Source: Pipra filicauda
Taxonomy: Eukaryota; Chordata; Aves; Passeriformes; Pipridae
NCBI RefSeq assembly: GCF_003945595.2
Contig: NW_024104096.1
Location: 372,001-436,000, forward strand
Reading direction: 5' to 3'
DNA length: 64,000 nt
The notes beneath the pieces were generated by a model. The model had not been told where the DNA came from and ran no database searches. It was given only the letters and a program-made list of their open reading frames with translations. Position 1 is the stretch's first letter, and each line of letters starts with the position of its first letter. The translations under genes and the position numbers were made by a program. Positions 14,201-24,502 of the stretch are shown here, one piece after another.

Positions 14201-15646
14201 TGCAAAAAGTGATCATTTGGAAAAGATATCGCAGGATCAAAAAGAATCAAAAGATATTGGTCAACAAGTATAGATTTGGTTTCTTTAAAGTAAATATCCC
14301 ATATTACTTACAAATGAACACAGGATCATGAGAAAGAGGAAGGAAACTTTAACTACTAATGATTAAAATAAATCAGTATTTTGTGAACACTGTTGCATTC
14401 ATTTTAGTGCTTGTAAGTGTGCCTTTTGATATAGAGCTCACACGATGGTATTTTAGATTGTGTTTTCAAATATAAGCACAAAGACATGCCTCACTATTCT
14501 GCTCACTCACTGTATTACATACAGGGGAAACAGGCACAATAGCAAAATCAGGCAACTACATATGTTAGTAGATCACAAACAATCCCAACAGTTATACCTT
14601 CATACAAAGATTTATGTATTTTGCAGATACACCCTTGTGCCACAATAAACTTGTTTTTGCTATGTTTATGTGAGAATATGTTTAATCACACATAGATCTG
14701 TCCCAGCCATATAGAATTGATAATATTGGCATGTATGGGGATAGGAATCCACGAGAAAGGACTCATTTGTAAATGCCTTAGTGCACATCATATCTGCTGT
14801 TGCACAGAGCACTGACAGGCAATGTATACAGCACAAAAGTGTATGTTGTTTGCAGTATAACAACAGTGCCTTTGAAGAACAGTTTTTTTTAATTTAAATT
14901 GCCTGTTAAAGTAGTACCGATTTGGAGAATGATGCTTCAACAACATAGAACTTGGCTACAAGAGACAAAACTGATGATTAATTACCTTATCTATAGTATT
15001 TGTGAGCCTACATTCTACATCATTCTGGTTTACTGACCACAGAGATGAAAAAATATTAATTATGTTAGTTGGAATTGTATTGAGGTTGCTAAAAACGGAA
15101 CTAAACTCATAGTTTTTGATATTCTGGTAATTTCAGCCCAGGCTACAGCAGTGACTATTTTGGTATCATTTTCTGTGTTTGCACAGTCTGAGACTTGAAA
15201 GCTCCCTATTTCTGTCAGTCCCTTGTTGGTCAATAAGTACTGGAAAACTTGTGTGGGTTATGGTTTGTTGTCCAAGCTGGAGAACTTTTGCTCAGAAGAG
15301 TCCCTGTCCCCGGGCATCCTGGTGCAGGGATTGTGACTGTGCACCTACAGACCTCACTGGTTACAGGAGCACAAGAACTCCAACTTGCAGTTTTCCTCCC
15401 TACGGAATAAAAAAATTGTGGCAAACTTAAGGCTTTTAAATGTAGAGTTCCAAGGGATACTGCTAGAACCATGTCACTTGAGATTTACTTTTTGAGAAAT
15501 GAAAGCTCAATTGGTGGGGAGCAGCTGAAAGTTTTTTCTGTGTTCATCCAGCACTTTTTGCTTTTTTTCTGGGAAATATGCATCCTGTTTCTCCAGATTC
15601 CAAATGGAATAATGACATTTTTATGTGCTACATTTCCTATCAAAAT
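8220..15646. other. AT-rich non-coding DNA, no gene seen
   Basis: About 7.4 kb with only short, motif-free open frames. 8700-9150 is slightly more GC-rich but carries no exon-like reading frame with supporting signals. A CAAA-type low-complexity run lies at 11213-11266. 15180-15430 has overlapping 80-codon frames on both strands, which argues against either being real. No CR1 end, LTR or SINE was recognised. Confidence 0.65.
11213..11266. repeat. A-rich (CAAA/CCAAA)n low-complexity repeat
   Basis: Successive CAAA, CCAAA and CAAAAA units on the plus strand. It may be the decayed tail of an old retroposon, but no element body is recognisable upstream. Confidence 0.7.
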
Positions 15647-15659
15647 AATACTGTAACAT
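15647..15659 (+). repeat. Left target-site duplication of LINE copy 1
   Basis: AATACTGTAACAT, identical in all 13 positions to 16825-16837 on the far side of the LINE. It fixes the insertion boundaries exactly. Confidence 0.92.
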
Positions 15660-16128
15660 TACACCATACTCTTTTATGGAGTTTTCCAAAAGCACTATAT
15701 GCCTTTGCTAACCTGTTGTCTATCTCTCCATCAATCTTACCATCTGAGGAGATGAGGCTACCTAGGTAATTAAACTGTTGGACTGATTTGAGCTCTGATT
15801 GGCCAATGGTGATATGGGGATGATGGAAGACTTCCTGAGGTGCAGGTTGATGGAGGACCTCTGTCTTTTTTAAGCTGACTTCCAGCCCAAAGAGCTCAGC
15901 AGTGTCTGCAAAGCAGGATGTTAAACGCTGCAGAGCTGCTTCTGTGTGTGCAACAAGGGCGTCGTCATCAGCATAAAGCAGCTCCCGGACAAGATGATTT
16001 CAGGTCTTGGTGTGGGCCTTCAGTCGCCTTAGATTGAATAGACTTCCATCAGTACGATATCGAATGTAGATACCGTCCTGATCATCGAGGTCTGCTGTGG
16101 CCCTTTGGAGCATCATACTAAAGAAGAC
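15660..16128 (-). pseudogene. LINE reverse transcriptase core fragment (inverted segment)
   Basis: Read on the minus strand from 16128 down, one frame carries the palm of a reverse transcriptase. It begins FSMMLQRATADL, has the YADD catalytic box at 15964-15975 (YAD encodes the metal-binding aspartates), then EVSLKKTEVL and a QFNYLGSLISSDG block typical of the RT thumb boundary. The frame is interrupted once by an in-frame TGA at 16000-16002, where copy 2 has a leucine codon. It runs out at the target duplication at 15660. Upstream endonuclease and finger domains are missing. The fragment cannot be expressed as part of the element because the rest of the ORF lies on the other strand. Confidence 0.88.
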
Positions 16129-16695
16129 AAAAGAGTATGGCGTAATAAACACTTGAAGAAAAGCACCAAGATCAGTGTTTACAAAGCCATAATGTTGTCT
16201 ACTCTCTTATATGGTTCCAAATCATGGGTCATCTACCGCCACCACCTGCAACTCCTAGAACGCTTCCATCAACCCTGCCTCCGTACAATCCTAAACATCC
16301 ACTGGTCAGATTATGTGACCAATACATCTGTTCTAGAACAAGCAGCAGTCACAAGTATAGAGGTCATGTTGCTGAGAACACAGCTGCGTTGGGCAGGGCA
16401 CGTTTCCAGGATGAAGGACCACCGCCTCCCTAAGATCTTGGTCTATGGTGAACTTGCCACTGGCTGCCGCATGAGAGGAGCCCCAAAGAGAAGATACAAG
16501 GACTCCCTGAAACAACATCTCAGCCTTGGCCATACTGATCAACAGAACTGGTCTACTCTGGCCTCCAATCGGGAGGCCTGGAGACACACCATCTATAACG
16601 CTGCTGTCTCCTTTGAGAACACACGCAGGATCACCCTCGAGGAAAAAAGGCAACGCAGAAAGAACCGTGTATTGCAGAATATGCCATCTAAGTAG
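16129..16695 (+). pseudogene. LINE reverse transcriptase C-terminal region
   Basis: An open frame of about 188 codons from the inversion join to TAG at 16693-16695. It reads KRVWRNKHLKKSTK at the join, then a block with LLYGSKSW, ERFHQPCLRTIL and SDYVTN, then RTQLRWAGHVSRM, RGAPKRRYKDSLKQHL and finally EEKRQRRKNRVLQ. These blocks match the conserved post-palm region of LINE proteins in the RTE/craniofacial-development-protein-2-like group. The frame is uninterrupted, which suggests a young insertion. The apparent start codon at 16105 lies in the inverted piece, so the first eight codons before 16129 are antisense RT sequence and not part of the original protein. Confidence 0.88.
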
Positions 16696-16784
16696 TCTTT
16701 CTGCTGTGCCTTTTGCAATCAGATATGTCTGTCATGTACTGGCCTCATAAGCCCCCAGCGTGCCTGTAGCAAATGTGGATAGAG

Positions 16785-16824
16785 CCTTCCCAAATCTTCG
16801 TTCGCGAAGCCTAGCCATGAATGA
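16785..16824 (+). repeat. LINE 3' tail shared with the SINE family, with hairpin
   Basis: CCTTCCCAAATCTTCG followed by TTCGCGAAGCCTAGCCATGA. The 14-nt palindrome CTTCGTTCGCGAAG at 16796-16809 folds into a 5-bp stem with a TTCG loop. The same tail ends both SINE copies (17954-17993 on the minus strand and 28815-28856 on the plus strand) and LINE copy 2 (50505-50545, minus strand). Such a tail is where the LINE reverse transcriptase would recognise RNA. Confidence 0.85.
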
Positions 16825-16837
16825 AATACTGTAACAT
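16825..16837 (+). repeat. Right target-site duplication of LINE copy 1
   Basis: AATACTGTAACAT, the exact partner of 15647-15659. The host AT-rich sequence resumes after it, with a TATA/TGTATATG simple-repeat patch at about 16890-16940. Confidence 0.92.
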
Positions 16838-17941
16838 ACTCTGGTGTTCAATTGTGTGTACTGTGGATATAAAAAGGGAGAAGGATTCTTTATATATATA
16901 TGCCCTGTGTATATGTACATATGTAAAATGTATATATACTTTTTCATGCTTTCATGAAGGCAGAAGTCACTGAAAAAAAGGACTGCACAGAAATAAACCA
17001 GACCCTAAACTGTTGTGAAGTGCACAAGCCTGCAGATTAGATGAGAGCAATTGAGTTACTTATGTAGAGTCTAATTCTGAAATCCACTTCTGTACATTCA
17101 GGTAGGGAGTAACTCAGGGTAAGGGCTGCAGCATTTTGCTTATAGAGACCATTCTTCTTGTGATCTCTTCCTGCAGCTCATGCTGGAGCTGGTTTCAATT
17201 CGGCTCTTGAAACACAAGTACTACTGCCAGCTCACATTCTTTCCCTTTCAAAAATTTCACAGGTTCAGAGTCACAATAGGAGCTATAACTTCTGGCAAAA
17301 TTATGATGCTGATACTTTTTTTTTTTCAAATCTGTTTGCAACTATTCAGTCAAGAGGTCTATGGACTTAAAAAATGTCAAAAACTGTGACAAATGTGTTT
17401 TATTAACACCAATTTCTTAATAATAAATTAGTGAGGCAGCAACAAAGAGAGAAAACCAGATAAATTTGGTGCTATTTCAGTGGATGGAAGTTAAACAAAG
17501 CAGGTTTTGACATTTTTTTACTTACAACCAGAACTCTGAACACTTTTTTCATTCCAGTTCCCTCTGAACCATAAAAAACTCAAACACCGCTCCAATTCAT
17601 AAGGTTTAGTTTTTTCATATCTAGGTTCAGTTCGTTTTAGCTACTAAGGGCAAGACTTGGTGTGGTGACTTTTAAAAACACCTGAGGACCTCCAAGTTAT
17701 CCACACACCTTCTAGAAGTTCAACAAAGAAGAAAGCAGAGGGTGACTCAGAAATATTGTTTGTTTTCTGGCATTGTTCTCTTGAATGGAAACTGCTTCAT
17801 GGCCCCAAAGAGTGTTTGATTAAATTAGATCTTTTCTGTCAACTTGTGCCAAGTTCCTCACACTGAGTGTCATCCAAAGTCCCCTTAGTGGAATAACCTC
17901 CTTTGTAACACAGCTGCTGTTCTGAGTAATCATACATGTTC
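16838..17941. other. AT-rich non-coding DNA
   Basis: Spacer between the LINE and the first SINE copy. It holds a short TATATATG/TGTATATGTACATATG patch near 16890-16940 and no gene or element that I can recognise. Confidence 0.65.
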
Positions 17942-17953
17942 AGAAAGTTTTCT
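17942..17953 (+). repeat. Target-site duplication at the 3' side of SINE copy A
   Basis: AGAAAGTTTTCT, matching 18281-18292 (AGAAAGTTTCCT) at 11 of 12 positions. Confidence 0.85.
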
Positions 17954-18280
17954 GTATGTATGGCCAGTCTTCGCGAGCGAAGATTTGGGAAAGGTCATTA
18001 CCCTTCGAGCCTGCGCAGTGGATTTTTTAGGTGAGACCCAGTGTGCACTGAACTGAGCCCACCCTTTAATCCTGAGGTTCATCTGCCGGGGCCGAGTAAG
18101 CTTGGACAGTGGCAGTGAGGTCCTCAGGACGTAGGTTTGTTTAGAGTGACCTTCTCTTAGATGGATGGCCTTACAGGGCTGACGAGCTCCATCTGCCCGG
18201 GGGAGTTTCCCTGACTGGGAATCCAACCCGGGCTGCAGCGATGAGAGTGCTGCATCCTAACCACTAGACCACTGGGGGCC
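17954..18280 (-). mobile_element. tRNA-Glu-derived SINE, full length (copy A)
   Basis: A 327-bp short interspersed element on the minus strand. From its 5' end (18280) it has a 72-nt head that follows tRNA-Glu(CUC): GTGGTCTAGTGGTTAGGATG (A box), CACTCTCA around the anticodon, and GGTTGGATTCC (B box, 18218-18228), then CAGTCAGGGAA. A central domain of about 210 nt of unknown origin follows. The last part is the tail TTTCCCAAATCTTCG plus CTCGCGAAGACTGGCCATAC, shared with the LINE copies at 16785 and 50505. It is bounded by a 12-bp target duplication with one mismatch. The B box carries one change (C to G) from the canonical form. CpG sites of the tail hairpin are intact, so this copy looks young. 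Open frames across it are incidental. Confidence 0.92.
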
Positions 18281-18292
18281 AGAAAGTTTCCT
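18281..18292 (+). repeat. Target-site duplication at the 5' side of SINE copy A
   Basis: AGAAAGTTTCCT, partner of 17942-17953. Confidence 0.85.
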
Positions 18293-21200
18293 ACGGACTA
18301 TTTAAACACCAGTGTGTGAGATCAGGAAGTCAACTGCAGCACGAACCAAAATCTCAACTCTACCAGGGAAATGCACTCTTGACAAGCTACAATCTTTCAG
18401 GTAGATGTTTGCTAGACTCCAAAATCCCAGTCTCCGATACCCATGGCTGGTTGTAAGTGACAACATCTTCTTAGAAGGTTAAAAGATTAAATCTTTTTCA
18501 AGTAAGCAAGTGGGAATTAGGAGAGTCTTGCCTACTTATGTCCAGCTTTAAGCAACAGCATGAGTTTCTGTAGAGCCAGAACACTAAAAATTTGTGAAGT
18601 ATATTTTTATGGCAGAATAAATACTTCTTGTGGATTGGAATTTCCTGCCTCTGATGAGATGGGAACCTCGTGCTATTCTTGCTCAGCATGATCAGAATGT
18701 TTCCTGTTTTTACAGATCATCCAAACATCTTCTGTGTCACACTTAGCATGTTTTCCAAGTCAAGTTGGCAAAAGGGTATTTTAAGCAAAGTGCAAAGCAC
18801 AGTAGGATGTACTATATAGTGCCATCTGCTGAAAAGTGAAGTGCTCACACATAAGAATAGAACTTTGTGCATTTTACATTAATGCAGAAAAGAAGATAGA
18901 GATGGGATGATATTTACCAGCAATGGGTACATCCCATTCATCCCCATTTAGAGCCACTATCTCAATTTACATGATGAATATGAACAGTAAGTTCTGGAGT
19001 TGATAGTATTGTGAATGATGGTGTGAATGATTCCCAAAGAAGACGCTTGAACACATATGGAACATATTCACATCACCAAGACTCTCCATATACTGTTCAA
19101 GGGATTTTACTCCCATCCTAGAGAACATTCCTCATTTCAGGCCCAGATATGATGTGAAAAGAACATGGGCAGATGTAATTTCCTGTTTAATAATTTTACT
19201 CCATGAACACTGGTGTGTACCCACCACATCAAATCTGTTTTCTACTTTTCTATTTCATTCTGAGACTCAAGACCCTTGAGACAAGGACTTTGCTTGCTGT
19301 TTTTATTAGTCATTTTTAGGTTTTGTTCCTTTGCTTTTAGAAAATCACTGAAAGACTTTAGTGTTGGCTGCTTCACTGCATTACTCAATTGACTAAAGGG
19401 AAGACCAGTCAATACATGTTGTCCTAATAACTTTGAAACTGGACATAAGACAGAAGATCTGAAAGAATAACTTGCCTTACTATATTGTCTTTGACAAACA
19501 AAATGTCATAGAGAAAAAAGCTGTATTTTATGAGATAAGATGGAGGTTTTAAATTTCAATTTTTTCACAAAAGCCTTGTCTGCACAGGAAAGCTCTCTCA
19601 ATCAATATAAACCCATCTTTAAACTCTTATTTTAGTAGAAAATTTTCTCTTGAAGGTTTTCATTTGTGTTCTCTGAGAGGGCTTAAGCTACTTCATACCA
19701 ACAATTCCTACCAAAATAAGACTCTCCTTTTGCAGATAAACTATTAAGAGTATGAAGTATTCCTAAAAATTTTCATTATCCTTGCTGGATTAGAGTTTAT
19801 TCCATAATCTTCCAAAGTACAAGTTTGTCAATCTATTATCAGTTGAAACTACTCAAAGATTCATATATTCAGTGAACTACCTGTCTGGAAATTAACTATT
19901 GCATTGTGTTTTTAAAGTCAACCCAGAAGAGAAAGATGGATAATTTATCCCAGATAAAACTTTTATTTAAAAGTCATAGATCTGAGACATCACAAGCAAC
20001 TAGCAAGCAGTTCACCCAGTTCACTTTAAGTTTACATCTTGCAATGGACTTTAAATATTTGCAATAGTTAAAATATTTGCAATACATATGCTTATTATAT
20101 ATTCCACTCGTTTGATTTTCAGTTGTTTGCTTAATGCTGACTTGTAGAGAATTCCAAGTGGGGATAGACCACTGGTGGACTAGAAATTGAACAATAACTT
20201 AAGTAGAGCTTAATTCACTAAGATCTAATGGACCAATTCAGATATAATTTCTTTCCAATTTATTGCTCATCCCACTGAGTGTTTTTGTGTGGCTGCCTTC
20301 ACAGGGATATAGTTGCAGCTTGTATCGTTGAAGGGTCCACTGGCAGGGATACCGAAACAAAACACTCGGAAGTACATGAAAAAAACATTCAGTCGGGACA
20401 AACTCAAAGGCTACAATGATGGGTGCAGCCATAGGAGAAAGCCAGACCTCTCTAAACTTTCTGCATCACATTGGCCATCTGTCCTACAGAAAATTCTTTT
20501 TTGCCATGTGCTCTTCTTGCCTTTAAACACACACATTATGTTGCTTTGGAAAACCTGTTTTTAGTGACTGCATCCACAGACTGGTCCGACTTTTTAGGTC
20601 TTGCAAGTTATTTGCATTGAGTTATAACTGACTGGATTGGTCACCATTTACTAAAAAAAAAAGTGCACTGGTATTCTGGTTTAAGGACTATCTGACTCAG
20701 AAGCTATTGTTCCACAAAAATTGCATAGTTTCTTTTCTCATTATGTTTTTATATCCAATTATTTTTAATTTTTGTGAAACTTCTTTTCACTGTGCCGGCT
20801 TTCAAACTTATGTTCCTGAATAATATTATGTAGCTGAAGAAAATGACCCTAGGAAAGGCCCAAAGCCAAAACCTCAAATGTTTTCATAAGTGTTGTCCCC
20901 TAAGCCTTCCTCCTTGTCTTGGAAAAAACTGAATCAAACAGTTGTGCATAGCACCTCTGAAACTAAAAATAGATTACAGGTAAATTATTGTTGCCTTTTC
21001 CCTATCAAGATGAAGGACATGCAAAAGGCATATGTGGAAAGATGCACTGAGGGAGGGGAAGAGATGGAGCAAGAGAAGAGAGTGGGAAGTCCCCAGGGAG
21101 CAAGACAGGGGTACCCCACTGGGCCACCTGACAAAGGACAATGTTGGAACACCTCATAAATGCTTGGTCATTCTTCTATGCAAAAGGGCAACTGGAGGCT

Positions 21201-21594
21201 GAAAGGTATCCTAAATGGAGCATTTGGCTGTGTGTTTTTTACATATTACACATTTCATACATTCTATGAGAAAAAACAGCCATAGAGCGACATCAAAAAC
21301 ATGGTTGAAAACAACCCACAGAAACATTTGTGAAGCATCATTCCCTCTGCTCTGGAAAAAAAGACAGGAAATGTTTTTTTCCTTTTTCAAATTGACCATT
21401 CTTTCTTTACATATAAGAAGACAAAATAAGAAATATCTTCTAGACAAAATTGTCTTTTTGTTTCAAAGTACCTTCAATTAAACCTTAACAGTAGCTATGC
21501 TGTGAGAGACTTTCAATGATATTGCTTCTGAACAAGTAGATGGGTTACTTTTGTATGCTTATCAGTATTTTTAACAGATATTAATATTGTAAAT
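18293..21594. other. AT-rich non-coding DNA, no gene seen
   Basis: About 3.3 kb with only short frames. Opposed frames of 64 and 83 codons overlap at 20238-20564, as expected by chance. 21000-21160 is purine-rich (GGGAGGGGAAGAG) without a recognisable element. Confidence 0.65.
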
Positions 21595-21706
21595 AGATTC
21601 ATGGAGTTGTTAAGTTTGGAAAAGACCTCTAAGACCTTCAAGTCCAACTGTTAAGCCAGCACCACCATGCTCATCACTAAACCCTGTCCCCAGGTGCCAC
21701 ATAACA
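21595..21706 (-). mobile_element. CR1 LINE 3' fragment
   Basis: Read on the plus strand this is the reverse complement of a CR1 end. TCATGGAGTTGTTAAGTTTGG and AAAAGACCTCTAAGACCTTC lead to AGTCCAACTGTTAAGCC, then CCATGCTCATCACTAAACC and TGTCCCCAGGTGCCAC. This order (AAAAGACC, AAG, TCCAAC, CACTAAACC, TGTCCC) is that of the CR1-X/J type. The 3' end is at 21595 and the element is truncated at about 21706, where an LTR begins. Confidence 0.8.
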
Positions 21707-21709
21707 TGG

Positions 21710-22155
21710 TGTTATGGTTTAGGAATGTTATTCTCCAGTTTAGTGCTCCCACTTAATATCATTTATCGCTTGTTCACTCCCCTTCTCCCTATCCCCTCTG
21801 TGATGTGCTGGAGAGTAGAATTGGAGGCACAAAAGGTAAAGATCACAGGTTGAGATAAGAACAATTCCTGGAAACAGCAAGGAGATAAGAAAAAAATGAA
21901 GAGTAGCAGCAACAATACTAATGACAGAGGGTACACGAAAGAGACACACAATTCACATGAAATCAACAATACCCAACTGCTCCCTCTGCCACACTACCTT
22001 GGCCCAGAAGGGACTCCTTCTCCCCAGAAAAGTCTCCCTTCCCCCCTTCCCCAGAAATGATATGAGGTGGTATAGAATAACCTCTAGGTCCTGGCCATGC
22101 CCTCTCCTGGCTACTGCAAAAATTAACCCTGTCCTGGCCAGAACCAGGGTGCACA
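21710..22155 (+). mobile_element. Solo LTR, ERVL-like
   Basis: The segment starts TGTTATGGTTTAGG and ends CCAGAACCAGGGTGCACA, giving TG...CA termini. Its terminal stretch AAATTAACCCTGTCCTGG is the same kind of U5 end seen in the LTRs at 48009-48573 and 62798-63223 (AAATTAACT followed by CAGCC and an ACCAGCACA-like end). No internal retroviral sequence adjoins it. It abuts the CR1 fragment directly, and no clean target duplication was found, so the left boundary is approximate. Confidence 0.7.
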
Positions 22156-24433
22156 ATTCTGTGCAAAGACATATCACATAAATTGCTTGCCTCTATTTTA
22201 ATTTTTCATTCTAGTTGGAAACTTCTTTTGCACTGAAAAAAGTGTTTCAGTTCACAAAAGCAGGTGGGAGTTGGCCGAAAGTCTAGCTGGCAGGATCCAC
22301 AACTATGGACAAAATTAGTGAAGGGTTTTCACTCAAATTCATAACACACAGTTGGTCTGAGATCAAACTGAAGAGGGTGCTGGGTCATACCCCAGTGCAT
22401 GACCCTAAACAGAGCATCTCTTCCCATGAGGGTGCTAAGGCCACAGGACTCAGGTTTGTGGCCAGCCTGTGGATCCTGAGCCCTGACATTATTTTGATGA
22501 CTCATTGTTTTATTTAATGACTCATTATTTTATTTTAATTTTATTAATGACATTATTTTAATGTCACTCAGAGTGGAGTAGTGGGGAGCTGAAAGAAATG
22601 AAAGCCTCTTTTTCAAGCTCATTATCTTCAGCCTACTAATTGCAAAGCTGGTACAGCTGAGGATCCAGCCTCTTATGATTAAAGCCATTTCCATCAGATT
22701 GACGATGCAAAACTAATGATGAGAAAACAAAAGAGATTTTGGAAAATAAAAGCAATGTGGTTTTAATTTACTCGTGTAAGTTCCAAACAATGTGCTGTGT
22801 TGTCTGCTGAAGTCAGTGTGTCTGACAGCTCAGAGCACTGTTGCAGTTTTGCAAAACTCTACTGTTTTCTCAAATGCAGAACACCTTAAAAGTTTGTATA
22901 TTTTGAATTAGCAGCAGGTATGTCTACAATTTTATTGCCATTCACTTTAGTTAGCTTTCATATTTCTCAATCTGGTAGAATTCTCTCAGTCAGATTCCTG
23001 CTCAAAACCTGTTGCCACACTTGGCATTAATTTTTCTGAGATCTATGTTTCAAAGCAGTCATCAATGAATATAGACTGCATTTCTGCTGGCTGCATTTTA
23101 GTAACATTCAGGATATAACTGCAGTGTCATGTAATCTGTCTGGATTTTTTTTTCCCCATATTTGTAATTCACTCAAAGAAATAAAGGAAATTTTCAAACA
23201 TTATGAATTCTCACAGTTTTCCTGCTATCAGGTGCCATTATTAACTCAAAAATACAATAATAATCTGATGAGAAATAAATAAAAAAGAAGCTTCAAAATA
23301 AGAGAAAGACATATTAGCACAAGTCTTTAAAAATTTGGTTCAGAAATCACAGAATTCAGATGAGTGAAAAAATATTAAAAATTCTTATATCCTGTTGAGC
23401 ATTTTCTTTTAAGTTTTCCCATGACGACTATCTCTCTTCAGGCTGGAAAATATAGAAAGGTATTTTAAAAGATATTTTAATGCTTCTTTTTGAATCTTAG
23501 AATGAAAGAAAGTAGTTACAGGCAGGAAAAAAAAAAAAGAGAGAATGCTTTCTATATTGCAAAATTTAACTGTTTTCCATGGACAGTTCTGCTTTAACGA
23601 GAAAACTTTTTTTCAGTGTACTGTTTGGTATAAAAATTCCTTAACTCACCAAAATAAAATATTGATTTTAAAGTTTATTACTATAACAGGCAGTGGATCC
23701 ATATATTTTATAGCAAAAACAACCCCCCCCCAAAACCTATCAGAAATGCTTCTTCTGTGCTAGTATCACAAGGAATCATGAGGATAAGAATATTGTTGGA
23801 TGCAGAATGATAGAACTAATACATATGAAAAAATTAGTAATCCTATAATCAGTTTCTGAATTAAAAATCTGCATGTATAAAAATGTTTTATATAAATCCT
23901 TTTTCATTTTTTTCTCTTAATTTTAATTTCAATTTAGCTTATTTCTAAACTTTAATGCTGTCTTTCTACGGTTTAAGCTTTTTGTGACGTTTCATTTTTC
24001 ACTTTGAGCTAGTGTTGATTTCACATTTCTCCTTATCAGAAGAGAAACTTTGTTGTTATAAAGTGTGAACAGCTGTGCAAAATATTGACCTAATGTTAGA
24101 ATTAATGCCAAGGACAAATGTTCAGTGCTTTTGTTTTTTTTAGTTTATTTTAAGTTTCTAAACTGGACTATCCAAAGACTAACAAATGAAACTAGAGGGG
24201 AAAAAAAGAAATTAAGTGAAGCTTATATCCTTATGTGATAAGAACATGTCAAGCATTAATATTTTGAACAAAAATATGGAAAACTTTTAGCATCTTCTAA
24301 AAATTACTATTTTTGGGGGAATATAGAACATATTTGCAATTTTTTAAAAAATATTATTTTGCTTAGATTAGTCCATTGATCAACAAGTGCCAGGTAGAAT
24401 TGAGGAATATGAGGCAAGAGATTTTCCAATTTT
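22156..24433. other. AT-rich non-coding DNA
   Basis: No gene or element was recognised. The most structured part is 22490-22565, where ATGACTCATT-type units recur in an AT-rich setting (see the regulatory entry). Confidence 0.65.
22498..22524. promoter_or_regulatory. Paired AP-1-type sites (TGACTCA) 20 bp apart
   Basis: TGACTCA occurs at 22498-22504 and again at 22518-22524, start to start exactly 20 bp. TGACTCA is the consensus for AP-1 (Fos/Jun) and overlaps the core of Maf/NF-E2 sites. The pair sits inside a local imperfect duplication, so it may have arisen by slippage and not by selection. Confidence 0.25.
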
Positions 24434-24502
24434 GGATTTTTTTTGGAACTAGATTATCTTTAAGGTCCCTTCTAACCCTAAATATTCTATGATTCTATGA
24501 TA
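24434..24502 (+). mobile_element. CR1 LINE 3' terminus, about 70 bp
   Basis: TTGGAACTAGATTATCTTTA, AAGGTCCCTTCTAACCC, then ATTCTATGATTCTATGA. This is the diagnostic CR1 terminus with two copies of the octamer-like tail. The rest of the element is absent through 5' truncation. Confidence 0.9.

Larger units (their letters stand above)
15660..16824 (+). mobile_element. RTE-like LINE, 5'-truncated and 5'-inverted (copy 1)
   Basis: This is a non-LTR retrotransposon insertion bounded by exact 13-bp direct repeats. It has two parts in opposite orientation. 15660-16128 encodes the reverse-transcriptase core on the minus strand; 16129-16824 carries the C-terminal coding part and 3' tail on the plus strand. 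Both parts contain the same join sequence: AAAAGAGTATGG at 16129-16140, and its reverse complement near 15660-15674. A head-to-head 5' inversion inside one target duplication is the hallmark of twin priming during target-primed reverse transcription. Copy 2 (50505-51560) has the normal uninverted order. The 3' end is CTTCGTTCGCGAAG plus CCTAGCCATGAATGA. The C-terminal protein resembles RTE-clade elements annotated in databases as craniofacial development protein 2-like; the clade call is from recollection of that family. Confidence 0.9.

Noticed and set aside
16105..16695. A host protein-coding gene of 196 codons (the longest plus-strand frame)
   Set aside because: It crosses a LINE inversion join; its first codons are antisense RT sequence and the rest is a LINE C-terminus.
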